Source: Gnetum montanum (Eukaryota > Streptophyta > Gnetopsida > Gnetales > Gnetaceae). Taken from it: a DNA stretch of 64,000 bases. The DNA lies in assembly GCA_015680685.1 (NCBI GenBank), contig MNCI01025357.1:206118-270117 (forward strand), given 5' to 3'. Below, in pieces: positions 22,401-34,553 of this stretch. Numbering within the stretch: the stretch's first letter is position 1; the number at the start of each line of letters is the position of its first letter. The notes under the pieces were generated by a model that had not been told where the DNA came from, did not search any database, and saw only the letters and a program-made list of their open reading frames with translations. Position numbers and translations under genes: made by a program.

Positions 22401-23927
22401 TGTCGAGGCCAACCTCACCCATGCTAGGCATAGGGCCTTGATCAAGAGTGACCACCATTAAAACAATAGTATTTCGATAAGCAACAGAGAGATTCTGAAG
22501 GTGAAGCAAGCATTGAATATGAATTCCAACCATTTGTTGAAGAAACCAGGCAAGATGGATATAAAGTATTTAGGCATTTTGGATGTAATTCGTTTGATGT
22601 ATGCCAACACCAAGCAAGCAACTTTTTTTTTTTTTACAAAGTAAAGCAAAGCAATTGTCTATTTGCTGGTGGGCTTTGTTGGCCCGTAAAAAATAGATTC
22701 TAAAAGAAAAATAAATTAATACAGAACAAATCATGAGCAATAGAACTGCGCTAAAGAGTACGTCACCCACCAAAAAATAAAAAATAAAAGGAATGAGGAC
22801 CGACCAATGTGTATTGAAAAAAATAAAATATAAACTTAAAGCTTATTTTCTTTTTTTATTTCAGGTGGCTCATGTTGCAGTTGATGTGGAAAAGGCAACT
22901 TGCAGTTTAGGGTTAGGGTTTTTCTCTCTCCGGGCCACTATTTAAAGGGGACGTAGGCCTGTTTCTTAAAGAAGGCGAAGAGATCTAGGTGCAGAGGCAG
23001 GGTTTCTGAGAAGCGCAAATCTGGAGGCGCAGAGGATGGGTTTCTCAGGCTAGAGGGGGCAGCACTTGTTTTCTTTGAGAGCATCTTTCTCTGTTCCTTG
23101 TTTTCTTTGATTTAGTTGATTGGGTTTTTGTCTCTGTTTTCCTGTCCGTGTTTTGAATCCTGTAATTAATTTTAAAACATGTTTATCATTCTTTTTAAAT
23201 CAGAACTTTGAGTAAGATTTTCTGTTCCGATCATTTTGTTCGGATCTTCGTATGAGTAACGAGGATCTTGACGGTTTACTTTAATTTTCGAGGTTTTCCT
23301 CTAATAAGGATTCTGTCTTTGAATTCCATTTATTTGAATCTGTGCTTTGATTTTGAACAATTTATCCATTTCATGGATCCTTGCAATTTAGCTTTGGTGT
23401 ATCGGGTGTAATTTGATAGTGGCAACCGTCTATCTATTTTTTATTTTTTTTATATAAGAATTCCTGTATACTTTGACTAAATATAAAAGATTAAGCCGGA
23501 GGAGGTCGCTGTGATCATAGGTGTAGGTGACACTGAGCAGTGATCAAGGCCTCTTCTAGGACGTCTAACCCCTGTCTGGAGACGGTGGCTAAATCTTCCT
23601 TCTATTTAGAGCACTAAATAAGTTTTAATTTTAATTTGAATTTATCTTTTTTTCTGTCATTTATTTTATTCAAAACCCACACAAATATTTAATTTTGATT
23701 TTTAATTATTTTACTATCTTTTTCAAGATTTAATAGAATTTTCATAAAATCAAATTTAATTTTTTAATATTTTGCTTAAAATATTATGATTATTATTATT
23801 GTCACATCACCCTTTTCAGTTGAGACCATTCCTAGGTTTCCGTACCCATACGGGAGGTGCCTTAGGCGATAGTCTCCTAAAATGAGTTTTCACAGGTGTT
23901 TGCGTGTCTAAAATTTACGCATCAACA
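22401..23927 (+). repeat. 5' LTR of element C
   Basis: It starts TGTCGAGGCC (TGTTGAGG in the 3' copy) and ends CATCAACA. It is near-identical along its length with 31653-33178. It carries a telo-box-like motif and TATA-like box near 22906-22947. Confidence 0.95.
22906..22947 (+). promoter_or_regulatory. Telo-box-like motif and TATA-like box in the element C LTR
   Basis: TTTAGGGTTAGGGTTTTTC (reverse complement carries AAACCCTAA, the plant telo-box) sits about 20 bp upstream of TATTTAAAG (22939-22947). Both are conserved in the 3' LTR near 32152-32190. In plants, telo-boxes occur in promoters of genes active in dividing cells. A promoter role here is inferred. Confidence 0.5.
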
Positions 23928-23932
23928 CCTTT

Positions 23933-23951
23933 TTGGCACTAAAAGGAGAGC
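23933..23951 (+). other. Primer-binding site of element C
   Basis: TGGCACTAAAAGGAGAGCA starts a few bases inside the LTR. It resembles the TGGCGCTAGAAGGAGGGC site of the palindromic element at 37032, so both may use the same tRNA type. The tRNA was not identified. Confidence 0.6.
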
Positions 23952-24315
23952 AGTTTCTCAACCTTTTCTTTATTTTCCTTTTACGTTTCTTTTTCTTTAA
24001 AAAAAAATTATCATACTTTTTATTACTATCTTTAATTTTTGCCTCCCTATTTTCAGTTTCATTGCTCTATTTTAGTTTCATTTTCAAATTTCCAAATTTA
24101 TATTCTAGCAATCCTTTTTAATTTGTTTTTTTTTGAAATTTATTTTAGGTGATTTAAATTATTTTAATTTTTATTTACTTTTCTGAAATTTTACAATTTC
24201 AATTTTACTTTTAAAAATTTTTTAAAATAAAAAATATAGTATTCAAATGTTTTTTTTATTTTCTTTAATTTTCACAGTTTATTAGCATTTTACATTTCTT
24301 GTTATTTTTCATTTT

Positions 24316-25440
24316 ATGAGTGACTTTTCTTACGGAGTATCTCAACAAAGAACTCATACTCCTACCCCTAGTCAACCAGCTACTCGTCAATTTACTTTGA
24401 GAAAACAATGAGCTTCACTTTTTCTAAGTTCAATTCCTAGAAAACCTCGGACTAAGATGGCAGCCCATCAACCCCCGGCTCCCTTAGTAAGAAACCCTTT
24501 TAACTTTCACAACTACCATGACATCCCAAAATCCCTTTAAAACATAAATCTGTTCTTTGATCCTACAACCCCTACGAATGATGCCCGCGAACACATACAA
24601 TGTTTCGAAACTTTATTAGGGATCCACAACATTATACGGAATGATGTGACATGCAAGGTGTTTGTAACAACATTTAGGACCAAAGCAACTCAATGGTTCT
24701 TAATGCTTCCTGATGCCTCTATTAACACATGGCAAGAATTCAAAAATAAGTTTTTGAATCAATTTGACAAATTTACAAGCCCTACTATTGTATCAAGCAA
24801 CTTTACCAGCCTAAGAAAGCTATCCAGGGAAAATGTTAGGGATTATAACCTTAGATTCCTTCATCAACTAACCTATGTGCCAAATGAGATGCGACCACAA
24901 CCAGATGGTATCCTCAACTTCTATCTCTCTACTATTGATCCATTCTTCGCTTATGCTATCAAATCTGATCCCAACATAACGGAAATACAAGGTGCAATGT
25001 CAAAAGCCATGGAATTAGAGCAAATAACCCTTATGAACAGCATCAAAACCCAATTTGGGATGATGAGTGTTAGTAACCCTATGCAATCAAACCCACTCCT
25101 ACCAACTTTTCAAACATCTAATGTCATGCCTCAAGCTATTTCTCCCTTTCAATCAACTCAACCTTTAAGTAATTACTCACAAGGCCCCATGTCCTCTTCA
25201 TTCTTACCATCCAACATTGGTTTGAATGATGACCAATCAAAAGCCTTGATTCAATCCATTATCAACCCAAACGGGACATCAAGTTTTGTTGAAGCACCAA
25301 CTCAAACTCAAAATTAGATGATCCAAATACTCACTTCACTACAAAAACTATCCAATGAAGTGGTTGAGCTATAGAGAAACAATAACAAAGGCCCTATACA
25401 ACCAGAAAAACCAAGTGTATCAATCAACGATGATTATTGC
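24316..25440 (+). pseudogene. gag of element C
   Basis: The ATG at 24316 (MSDFSYGVSQQRTHTPTPS) is followed in one frame by two early stops. The retrotransposon-gag domain then reads CFETLLGIHNIIRNDVTCKV, TKATQWFLMLPDASINTWQEF and NVRDYNLRFLHQLTYVPNEM. It is open from 24646 to 25317. A Ser/Gln/Pro-rich linker follows, then stops at 25315 and about 25372. The zinc knuckle is a variant, YCRLHNMRQHSEKTC (C-x2-H-x4-H-x4-C), at about 25437-25480. Confidence 0.88.
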
Positions 25441-26499
25441 CGTCTTCATAATATGAGGCAACATTCTGAAAAGACTTGCCCTCAATTCACGGCATTGTAT
25501 GGTGACAATACCCAAGGGCAACAAAATGGGAAAACCCCTATCATGGTTCTTGATGTACCTCATGAGATAGAAAATGAAGAGGTTTCCTCATTAGAACAAG
25601 TCATGGTAGGCGACCCTAACCCACACAACACTCGCTACCGCAAAATCAGTGACATTATGAATACTACACAACAACAAACTAGGAACAATTTCTATACACC
25701 TCCAAACAAAATATTTTCTATTCAAAACAATGCAAACAATCAATCTAGGTCATCCCAAGTAATTGCCCCACAACAACCAAACCCCCCGTTTGTACTTAGG
25801 AGAGTTCCATCTCAACAAGAAGCCAAAGATGAACATAAGAATTATGATTTGGTTGAGGACTTAAAAAGAGTTAAAGCCAACATTTCAATGTATGACCTCC
25901 TACACTTTAACGAAATGAAAGAAGTGATTCGGGATATGGTTCATATACCTGTAGCCCAAACAGAAAAATCCCCAATTCCCAAAAGGCAAGTTCACTTTGC
26001 AGAAAGTCCTAACATGTTATCAGTACAAAACGTGAGTAATCCCATGTCTAGCAAAAAGGATCATCCCCCTTTCCTAACCACTTTGATTATTTTAGGAAAG
26101 AATGTCCATAACTATTTAATGGATTCAGGTGCAACTGTTAGTGTTATGCCTCTTGACATTTGTAACACCTTAGGAGCACAAATGATACCACAAACTAAAA
26201 ATGTGATTCAACTTGATGGATCTAGCGTACCTGTAGTAGGGTTATTAAAAGGAGTAAAAGTACAACTTAAGCAATACCCTACATTTACATGCTATACATA
26301 CATCCTAGTAGTTGACATGAAACCCACATATGGTGTGCTCTTATCTAGAACTTTTGGAGCTAAGTTTGGGGGCTTCTTTAGGTCAGACTTCTCGAAATTA
26401 TTGATCCCAGTTAAAGGAAAATCTGAATATATGATTATACCTAGGGAACCCTTTCATAAGCAAGTGGTAACAACTTTTGATCAACAAACTATGTCTTAA
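25441..26499 (+). pseudogene. Zinc knuckle and protease of element C
   Basis: An open frame encodes the knuckle, a Gln/Asn-rich linker, then an aspartic protease with LMDSGATVSVMPLDICNTLGA (active-site Asp codon near 26122) and the downstream strand DMKPTYGVLLSRTFGAKFGG. It ends at a TAA (26497) that interrupts the otherwise continuous polyprotein frame. Confidence 0.88.
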
Positions 26500-26529
26500 G
26501 GAAATCAAAACAACAATCATTTCGTTGGA

Positions 26530-27240
26530 GTGGTCGAACTAGCACTTGGCGAATATTCCTTAAATGATGATATAGATGAGGCTACATACGTAAATCCTTT
26601 TGCATACACATGTTCCACTCAATACTATCAAGCTTTTAGAGAATATGAGAAGGTGTATGAGGATATTTTGCCATATCACCAACATGATGGAAAAACCTTT
26701 CTTTTTGGTGTCCCACCACCACTAGGAAATGATACAGACATAAGTGAGATTTTAACTAATGAAATATTAGAAGATGAACCAAAATTTGATGATGATCACT
26801 GTTACCTTGATCAAAGGGCCAATTTTTCAGATTTTACAAACTTGAATCCTTGGATATTAAGAGTGGATGGTGCTTCTTCCAAGAAAGGATGTGGAGCTAG
26901 AATAATGCTTATACCTCCTGGTGAAGCTCCTATTCTTAAAGCTATTAATTTCACTCAACCAATGACCAACAATATGGTCGAGTATGAAGCACTAATTCAT
27001 GGGATCAAATTAGCTAAATACTACGATTTGTCCAAACTTAAAATCTATAGCGACTCCCAACTGATAGTGAACCAAGCTAATGGTCTCTTTGACAATAAAG
27101 ACATCACCATGAAAGCATACAAAGCTTACGTTCTTGAACTTATTAAAGAATTTGAACGTGTAACCATTGAACATGTACCTAGGGAAGAAAATTATATTCC
27201 AAATGCACTAGCCCAAATGGCTACCACTTTGGATGTCCCT
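26530..27240 (+). pseudogene. Extra plant/archaeal-type RNase H domain of element C, upstream of RT
   Basis: Within the frame open from 26530 to 27864, residues of a type-1 RNase H of plant/archaeal style are clear. WILRVDGASSKKGCGA has catalytic Asp 1, MVEYEALIHGIKLA has the Glu, IYSDSQLIVNQ has Asp 2, and HVPREENYIPNALAQMA sits where the family usually has ADALA. The fourth acidic residue is therefore Asn here. It lies between protease and RT. In the Tat layout I know, this second RNase H follows the standard RNase H. Confidence 0.85.
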
Positions 27241-27539
27241 TTTAAGCATAATGCTTGGGATTCAGAAATCATTATCAAAAAGGTGAAGTCTTATTCTATC
27301 CCTGATAATATCTCTTCTTTTCAAGTGTTTGTTGATGATGACCATATTTGTAAGTTCCTATTTTCTGAAGGAGAATTTAATGATCAAGGAGATACATCCA
27401 AGGATGTTGTGTTCTTAAATAAGATATCTCCTGAAACTGCAGTTAGAGAAGCTTTATTTGATGATCTATACACCAAGGCCCCAGATTTATCTAAAAACAA
27501 TAATTGGCAAACGTTAGCTCAAACTGAAACAATTCAAGT

Positions 27540-28420
27540 TCAAAAGGGAGGAAAACAATACCTTGTTAAAATAGGAGCTTGTCTACATCCAGATGAAAGA
27601 CAAAGCTTTGTTGACCTATTACATGAATTTAATGATGTTCTAGCTTGGACGTACAAAGAGCTTAAGACTTTCAATCCACTAGTGATGACACATACCATTC
27701 CCCTTAGGTTAGAAACAAAACCATTCAAGCAAAAGCTTAGACCTGTGAATACAAAGATTGAAATCCTTATGAAAGCAGAAATTGATAAAGTTCTAGAATC
27801 CAAAATAATTTATCCAGTAAGACATTCTTGTTGGATCTCAAACTTAGTACCCGTTAGGAAATGAACTGGTGAGTTAAGGTTATGCATTGATTTTCGTAAC
27901 CTTAATACTTCTTGCATCAAGGATAATTATCCACTCCCTCTAATGGAGGAGTTATTGCAAATTGTGAATGATGCTCAAATGTATTCCTTTTTGGATGGGT
28001 ATTCGAGATATAACCAAATTTTAGTGAAAAAGAAGGACCAATATAAGACAACTTTTACAACAAAGTGGGGAACCTTTCAATTTGCTAAAATGCCATTTGG
28101 CCTTATAAATGCTGGCTCTACCTTCCAAAGAGCTATGGACAACTTTTGAGGGGCTAATTAGAAAGTGTATTATTATCTACCTTGATGACTTAACTATTTT
28201 CTCTAAAGATAGAGGTATGCACCTTAGAGACCTTAGGAATGTTTTTATGAGATGTAGACAATTTGGCATCACCTTGAATGCAAAGAAATCCATCTTTGGT
28301 GTTCAAAGTGATAAATTTCTAGGTCATATAGTGACCAAAGAGGTGATTGCGATTGATCCTGAGCGAGTAAATGCAATTTTAGAAGTACCTTACCCTTTAT
28401 CCAAGACTGATCTAAGGGCT
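27540..28420 (+). pseudogene. Reverse transcriptase of element C
   Basis: RT motifs occur in order: HTIPLRLETKPFKQKLRPV, KAEIDKVLESKIIYPV, WISNLVPVRK, a TGA at 27862, TGELRLCIDFRNLN, FLDGYSRYNQI, FAKMPFGLINAGSTFQRAMD, then after a probable 2-bp loss near 28139 the catalytic IIIYLDDLTIFS (28167-28202). GHIVTKEVIAIDPERV follows. All catalytic residues are present, but the stop and frameshift disable it. Confidence 0.92.
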
Positions 28421-29000
28421 TTCTTTGGTAAGATTAATTTTGTTAGACGATTTATCCCAATTTATGCTGAATTAGTTAGACCATTGAATGACATGCTTAA
28501 GAAAGATAGTAATATGCATTGGACAAATGATAGAAAGAATGCGTTTCTTGCTATTAAAGAAGCAATAATTGATGCACCTATCCTAGCTTCTCCTTGGTAT
28601 GAAAATGATTTCTACTTATATGCCTTTTCTAGCGATGTTACAGCTGCTGCTATCTTAACCCAAGACATAAATGATCAAGGTGAAAGACCCATAGCTTTCA
28701 TGTCTGCACCTTTAAAGGATGCCGAATTAAGATACTCACCCGTAGAGAAGCAATTGTATGCTGTGATAAAAGCCTTGAAGAAATTCCGCTACTACTTGTT
28801 AAACTCAAAAGTCTTTGTCATTGTCCCTGATCCAACCACCATCGCTTTAGCCAAATTACAAGATCCTAGTGAGAAACGCGCTAAGTGGGTTATGAAGCTT
28901 CAAGAATTTGATATTCAATGGAAGGTAGCAAAGTTAGTTAGAGGGACTGGTCTTGCTAAATTAATAGCTAAAGCTTCAACCTCGGAAAATTGTGATGCAT
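28421..29000 (+). pseudogene. RT connection and standard gypsy RNase H of element C
   Basis: The stretch follows RT in frame 28109-29836. LRAFFGKINFVRRFIP is the thumb/connection. FYLYAFSSDVTAAAIL is the first RNase H strand. LRYSPVEKQLYAVIKALKKFRYYL carries the Glu helix. The site normally reading TDHxPLK is VPDPTTIA, suggesting a weakened standard RNase H. Confidence 0.8.
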
Positions 29001-29199
29001 CCATAGATAAAGAATCAATTCCTCTTCATATATTATCCATCAATGAAGAAAATGATATCCCATTTGCTCCCAATCGGTTGTATGATCCATGGTATGGGGA
29101 TATCAAGTTTTATTTAACCTTCCATCGTTGTCCCTCAGATTTACCTAGATATAAAAGAAAGCTCTTAATATCAAAATGTTCTAAATTCGCTCTAATAAG

Positions 29200-30361
29200 T
29201 GGTGAATTATTTAGAAAGAACTTCCAAGGGATATACCTTAAGTGTTTGAACCAAGAGCAAGCTAACAATGCTGTAAAACAACTTCACAATGAAGGACATA
29301 TAGGATACCGCTCATTAGTTCATAAAATTGTGAGAGCTGGTTATTATTGGCCTACTATGATTAATGATGCTTATAACCTAGTTAAGACGTGTGTCCAATG
29401 CCAGATATTTAAAGGTAAAGAATCCAAGAGTTCGACCCCATTACAACCTATAATAGAAACAAGACCATTTGCCCAATGGGCCTTAGATTTTATTGGAGTG
29501 ATCAATCCTTTATCTACCACCCTACATAAGTTCATTTTGACAGCCACTGATTATTGCACACGTTGGTTAGAGGTGAAAGCAACCAAAACTGCATCATCTC
29601 GTGAGGTCATTCGCTTCTTAGAAAATGATATAATCTCCAGATATGGTTATCCTTATGCTTTAGTAGTTGATAATGGGCCCGCCTTCATTTCCATAGAGTT
29701 TACAAATTGGGCTAGAGACCATAACATCATTGTCAAGGCAGTAACCGAATATTACCCACAAGGTAATGGTTTGGCTGAGTCTTCCAACAAAATTATATTA
29801 GATGGGATTAAAAAGTTGGTAGCCCAAAATCCATGAACTTGGCATGAACAATTAAAATGGGCAGTTTGGGCTGATAGGATTCGTTACAAAGAATCGATCA
29901 AGACTACGCCATATGATTTAGTGTACGGACAAGAACCCATATTGCCAATTAATTTACAGATCCCTACATATCAATTCTTCTTGGACTACTTACCAACTAA
30001 TGAGCATCTAATATCACGAGCATGTGACATTTTGAACTTAGAACTTAAAAGGGTTAAAGCAATCGAAAATATGTGTGGTCATCAACAAATTGTCAAGAGA
30101 TGGTTCGATAAAAAATATGCAGCTAAAAATTTTCAAGTAGGTGATCTAGTCCTCAAGAGAGATAGAGCGTCTGGTCAGACTGGCCCTCAAACTAAGTTTT
30201 CACCTATGTGGTCAGGTCCATTCCAAATTGTAGACATCACTGCCCCAAATGTGTTTAAGATTGCTGATTTGCAAGGATATAGGTTGAATAGGAATTTTAA
30301 TGCATTTCATTTGAAACATTTCTACTCAGGTACCCCACGTGGGCATCTGGTAGATTCTTAG
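29200..30361 (+). pseudogene. Integrase of element C
   Basis: The HHCC finger is complete (LHNEGHIGYRSLVHKIVRAGYYWP ending CVQCQIFKG). The DDE core has WALDFIGV, VVDNGPAFIS and YYPQGNGLAESSNKII. A TGA at 29834 replaces a Trp before TWHEQLKWAVWADR. The C-terminal region (WFDKKYAAKNFQVGDLVLKR, FSPMWSGPFQIV) ends at TAG 30359. No chromodomain is visible, in keeping with Tat rather than chromovirus. Confidence 0.9.
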
Positions 30362-31638
30362 TTGCATGTTTTCTTCCCCTTTTTCTTTGCATTTCATATG
30401 TATATTATTGCATTTCCATATTTTGCTTGCATTTTCATCATTTCCTTCTTAGCATATTGTTTTGATTATTGTGTTCTTCATATGATTTTAATAATCATTG
30501 GTCATTTGAGTTACTTGATATTGGGTCATCTTAACACCATTGGAAAATAATGTAGGTATGATATAATTTACTATTACTATGATATAATGCTATAAAATCC
30601 ACTTTATATTTTATACTGTAACTCTTTCCAATTGATTCCAAGGTTTCAGTTTATTTGTTATGTTTGATTATGGAGCATTTGATTTATACAAACTTATCAT
30701 GCTATCATCATGATCATGTGAGTGTAGGATATGTGATGTTGGAGAGTGGTTAGTCATAATTACTAGGTGACCTTGGAAAATTCTATCCTTTCCTCTCATA
30801 AGCCCAAGCCCTCAGGTATGATGATCCATGGCTATCCTGTGAACAACGGGGTGAAGTGTGTTCATTTCTACTTGAGAACCCTTAGCCACCCAGGAGACCT
30901 GCTATGATGCCACCAATCAAAGGCACATACACGAGGGTTGAACTGCACCATGGGCAAAGTTTCCAAAAGGACCATGCTCTTTGGCAGTGCAGCTAATCGG
31001 CCAGACTCGTGTTGGAATTCCTACCTCAAGAATGAAGTACACCATGAGCAAAGTTTCCTTAAAAATAAAACAAAACAAAAAATGAGGACCGTGTTCATTG
31101 GCAGTGTAATAAGTTCTTGAGTGTGATGGGGTCCGGCAGCAATCCTCACCCTAACCTCCGTTTCCCCTTTTAAATTTAAGTTTTTCAAAAAAAAAAAAAA
31201 AAGAAGAAAAAAAAACAAGGAAAAATCTGAAAGTTGTGGCTTACTATGATCTAACATGAGCTTTAGCTCATCCTCCTCATTAAGTTTTGTATAAGTCACT
31301 TGCTCAAAATAGTCTGCATACTTTTACTGTTACCTTGTGAGAATATTGAGAATGAGAGCTTAAGTATATATCTACATATATATATATATANNNATATAAT
31401 TACACATATATTTCTATAGATCTTAGTCAAAATATCAATAAATTATATATTTAGATTTTAATGGTTGTTTGGATGACCTATGTCGGTATCTCTTTCAATT
31501 ATTTGATTATTTTGATCATGTTTAGAACATTATAGCTTACTTTCAAGTTTGCATTTCTTGTTTCATGTTATTTTTGTTCCCCACCATTTGCATTTTTATT
31601 CAAAATTTTCTAGTTCTTGCACTTGCATGCAATCTATA
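30362..31638 (+). other. 3' non-coding region of element C with TA microsatellite and NNN gap
   Basis: About 1.3 kb lies between integrase and PPT. It contains a diverged internal repeat of a unit with atgagcaaagtttcc and ttggcagtg (about 30950-31000 and 31045-31110). A poly-A tract occurs at about 31186-31215, and a TA microsatellite interrupted by NNN at 31391-31393 (assembly gap). The relic at 53.4-54.6 kb has a homologous region. Confidence 0.7.
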
Positions 31639-31652
31639 GTTTGGGGGCTAAG
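31639..31652 (+). other. Polypurine tract region of element C
   Basis: gtttgggggctaag directly precedes the 3' LTR TGTTGAGG. Confidence 0.65.
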
Positions 31653-33178
31653 TGTTGAGGCCAACCTCACCCATGCTAGGCATAGGGCCTTGATCAACAG
31701 TGACCACCATTAAAACAATAGTATTTCGATAAGCAACAGAGAGATTCTGGAGGTGAAGCAAGCATTGAATATGAATTCCAACCATTTGTTGGAGAAACCA
31801 GGCAAGATGGATATAAAGTATTTAGGCATTTTGGATGTAATTCGTTTGATGTATGCCAGCACCAAGCAAGCATTTTTTTTTTACAAAGTAAAGCAAAGCA
31901 ATTGTCCATGTGCTGGTGGGCTTTGTTGGCCTGTAAAAAATATATTCTAAAAGAAAAATAAATTAATACAGAACAAATCATGAGCAATAGAACTGCGCTA
32001 AAGAGAACGTCACCCACCAAAAAATAAAAAATAAAAGGAATGAGGACCGACCAATGTGCATTGAAAAAATAAAATATAAACTTAAGGCTTATTTTCTTTT
32101 TTTATTTCAGGTGGCTCACATTGCAGTTGACGTGGAAAAGGCAGCTTGCAGTTTAGGGTTAGGGTTTTTCTCTTGCCGAGCCACTATTTAAAGGGGACGT
32201 AGGCCTGTTTCTTAAAGAAGGTGGAGAGATCTAGGTGCAGAGGCATGGTCTCTGAGAAGTGCAGATCTAGAGGCGCAAAGGACGGGTTTCTCAGGCCAGA
32301 GGGGGTAGCAGCTGTTTTCTTTGAGAGCATCTTTCTTTGTTCCTTGTTTTCTTTGATTCAGTTGATTGGGTTTTTATCTTTGTTTTCCTGTCCATGTTTT
32401 GAATCCTGTAATCAATTGCAAAACATGTTTATCATTCTTTTTAAATCAGAACTTTGAGTAAGATTTTTTGTTCCAATCATTTTGTTCGGATCTTCGCATG
32501 AGTAACGAGGATCTTGACGGTTTACTTTAATTTCCAAGGTTTTCCTCTAATAAGGATTCCATCTTTGAATTCCATTTATCTGAATCTGTGCTTTGATTTT
32601 GAACAATTTATCCATTTCATGGATCCTTGCAATTTAGCTTTGGTGTATCAGGTGTAATTTGATCATGGAAACTGTCTATCTACTTTTTATTTTTTTTATA
32701 TAAGAATTCCTGTATACTTTGTTTGACTAAATATAAAAGATTAAGCCGGAGGAGGTCGTTGCCATCATAGGTGTAGCTGACACTGAGCAGTGATCAAGGC
32801 CTCTTCTAGGACATCTAACCCCTGTCTGGAGACAGTGGCTAAATCTTCCTTCTGTTTAGAGCACCAAATAAGTTTTAATTTTAATTTGAATTTATCTTCT
32901 TTTTTTGTCATTTATTTTATTCAAAAACCACACAAATATTTAATTTTGATTTTTAATTGTTTTACTATGTTTTTCAAGATTTAATAGAATTTTCATAAAA
33001 TCAAATTTAAGTTTTTAATATTTTACTTAAAATATTATGATTATTATTATTGTCACATGGCCGTTTCTAGTTGAGACCATTCCCGGGTTTCCGTACCCAT
33101 ACGGGAGGTGCCCTAGGCGATAGTCTCCTAAAACGAGTTTTCACAGGTGTTCGCGTGTCCAAAATTTACGCATCAACA
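31653..33178 (+). repeat. 3' LTR of element C
   Basis: It is 1526 bp, ends CATCAACA, and is followed by the TSD ggtac (33179-33183). It is near-identical to 22401-23927. Confidence 0.95.
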
Positions 33179-33183
33179 GGTAC

Positions 33184-33863
33184 ATATCACCAACATGGAA
33201 AAAAAAACTTTTATAGAACTTACTTAGAATTTGTGTGACATTTTATCCAATGAAATCAAACCCATAACTGAACCTTTCTAAATCAAACATTTAGATTTGG
33301 CACTAGCCCTGATTTTCTTAAATTTATATAACCTTAGGATTCTATGTACCTAGACTTAAGTCATGCTAAGGCCCCACTACAACAGGGCGTTGTTGGCGTA
33401 AGTTGCCCACACAAAACCCCTATGCTAAATATTTCTAAATTTAGATTTATATTTCATATAAGAGAGATAATCCTCTCAGTGTTGTAGAAATTGTTAGGAT
33501 ATCATATCCATCTGAAATAACATTCAGCATCTATAGGAAGTTGCAAGCTGAAGTTTGTTAATTCTCAAAGGGTTTTGATATCTCAAAGTCCTAATATATC
33601 TTCCTCTTAGTCCTTGAAGTTAACTTTCACTTTCAAGAGCATATCAACGAAAGATATGGAGGGTGCATATTATCCTTGGATAAACAACTCAAAGATATGT
33701 TGGATGAAGAATTAAAAATAGGAGTTGAAGTTGTAAATTTGGATTCAAACATATCAATAAACATTACTGAAAATATTAGTGGCCCTTAAAATAAGGAGCC
33801 ACCTAGCACGGCAGCAGGAATTTTGTGGGGGACGTGGACATAGGAGAATGTGGGTGACGTGGG
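33184..33863. other. Intergenic stretch, no gene seen
   Basis: This is the right flank of element C. It is AT-rich, with no readable protein and no element boundary recognised. Confidence 0.5.
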
Positions 33864-33985
33864 TGTTGATGTGTAAAATTTGGATGCACCAACACCTGCA
33901 AAAAAAGAAAAAAAACTCATTTGAGGAGACTAGGGTGCCTCTCATATGGGCACAGAAACCTCGGAATAGTCTCAGTTGGAAAAGG
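33864..33985 (-). repeat. LTR fragment related to element C
   Basis: Read on the + strand it matches the reverse complement of the end of the element C LTR: TGTTGATGtgtaaaatttgg, a diverged A-rich stretch, then gaggagactagggtgcc and the block matching tacggaaacc and gtctcaac. Homology fades near 33985. This is a truncated or solo LTR of a related family. Confidence 0.6.
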
Positions 33986-34139
33986 CTATGTGATGTTCAA
34001 AAAAATAGTAAAGCAAACTAGAAAGTTGGGAGAATTTAAATTGAATAACTATCTTGAATTTCAAGACTTAATAAAAATATAGTAACTAGTAAATTTAAAC
34101 TTTTCCTTGGTCTCCTATTGTTGCTGATAGTTTGTTGCT

Positions 34140-34548
34140 ATAGGTGGTGCCCATTTCCAAGTATGAAAACCCCAACCATTGTAGAAATCTGTTGTCCCAC
34201 TCTTATCCTACGTTGCTGGTGATGGAGAGAGAGAGGGAGAGGGAGCACTGGTCCCCTATTCCCACCGGTTGATTCCCATTGCCAATGCTAACATTGTTCG
34301 CACTACCACGCATACATGTTATCTACCATTGCTAGCAAAGAATCCTATGTCGCTACTACTAAGAGGGAGACCTCTCACTTGTGTCACCATCACTTGCAGC
34401 ATGCTGTCCAGAGCTACCACCATTGTCACACTAACTACCACACATGCTGCGGAGAGAGAGAGAGGGAGCAATGCACCACCTGCTGGTGCCTCTAACTCAT
34501 GAGCAGTATCTACCACTCATTGCTGAAATGCATCTTTAACATGCAGTA
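34140..34548. other. Low-complexity flank rich in ctaccacc/ccattg-type words
   Basis: The stretch has repetitive composition, with accaccattg-like words and two (GA)n-rich patches at 34223-34244 and 34450-34467. Similar composition resumes at 44621-44771 and 51930-52290 on the other side of the two copia insertions. All three are therefore probably one original locus. No gene was seen. Confidence 0.5.
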
Positions 34549-34553
34549 ATAAC

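Larger units (their letters stand above)
22401..33178 (+). mobile_element. Element C: Tat-like Ty3/gypsy retrotransposon with an extra RNase H
   Basis: It is complete in structure: LTRs 22401-23927 (1527 bp) and 31653-33178 (1526 bp), TSD ggtac at 22396-22400 and 33179-33183, PBS at 23933, PPT before 31653. The polyprotein runs 24316-30361 in the order gag, zinc knuckle, protease, plant-type RNase H, RT, RNase H, integrase. The coding frame has about eight in-frame stops and one frameshift near 28139, so it is dead, but each domain is readable. LTRs differ at only a few positions per 100 bp. A 1.3-kb 3' non-coding region precedes the PPT. Confidence 0.95.

Noticed and set aside
22458-22773. 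Minus-strand ORFs in the element C LTR, recurring at 31694-32020
   Set aside because: They are present in both LTRs and antisense to the element, with no recognisable domain. Chance ORFs.
30938-31299. Short ORFs on both strands in the element C 3' region (and 53874-54116 in E)
   Set aside because: They derive from a small internal DNA repeat and an A-rich tract and differ between C and E. No evidence of coding.
34269-34516. Overlapping ORFs on both strands in the ctaccacc-rich flank
   Set aside because: Low-complexity DNA open on both strands, with no domain and no start context.
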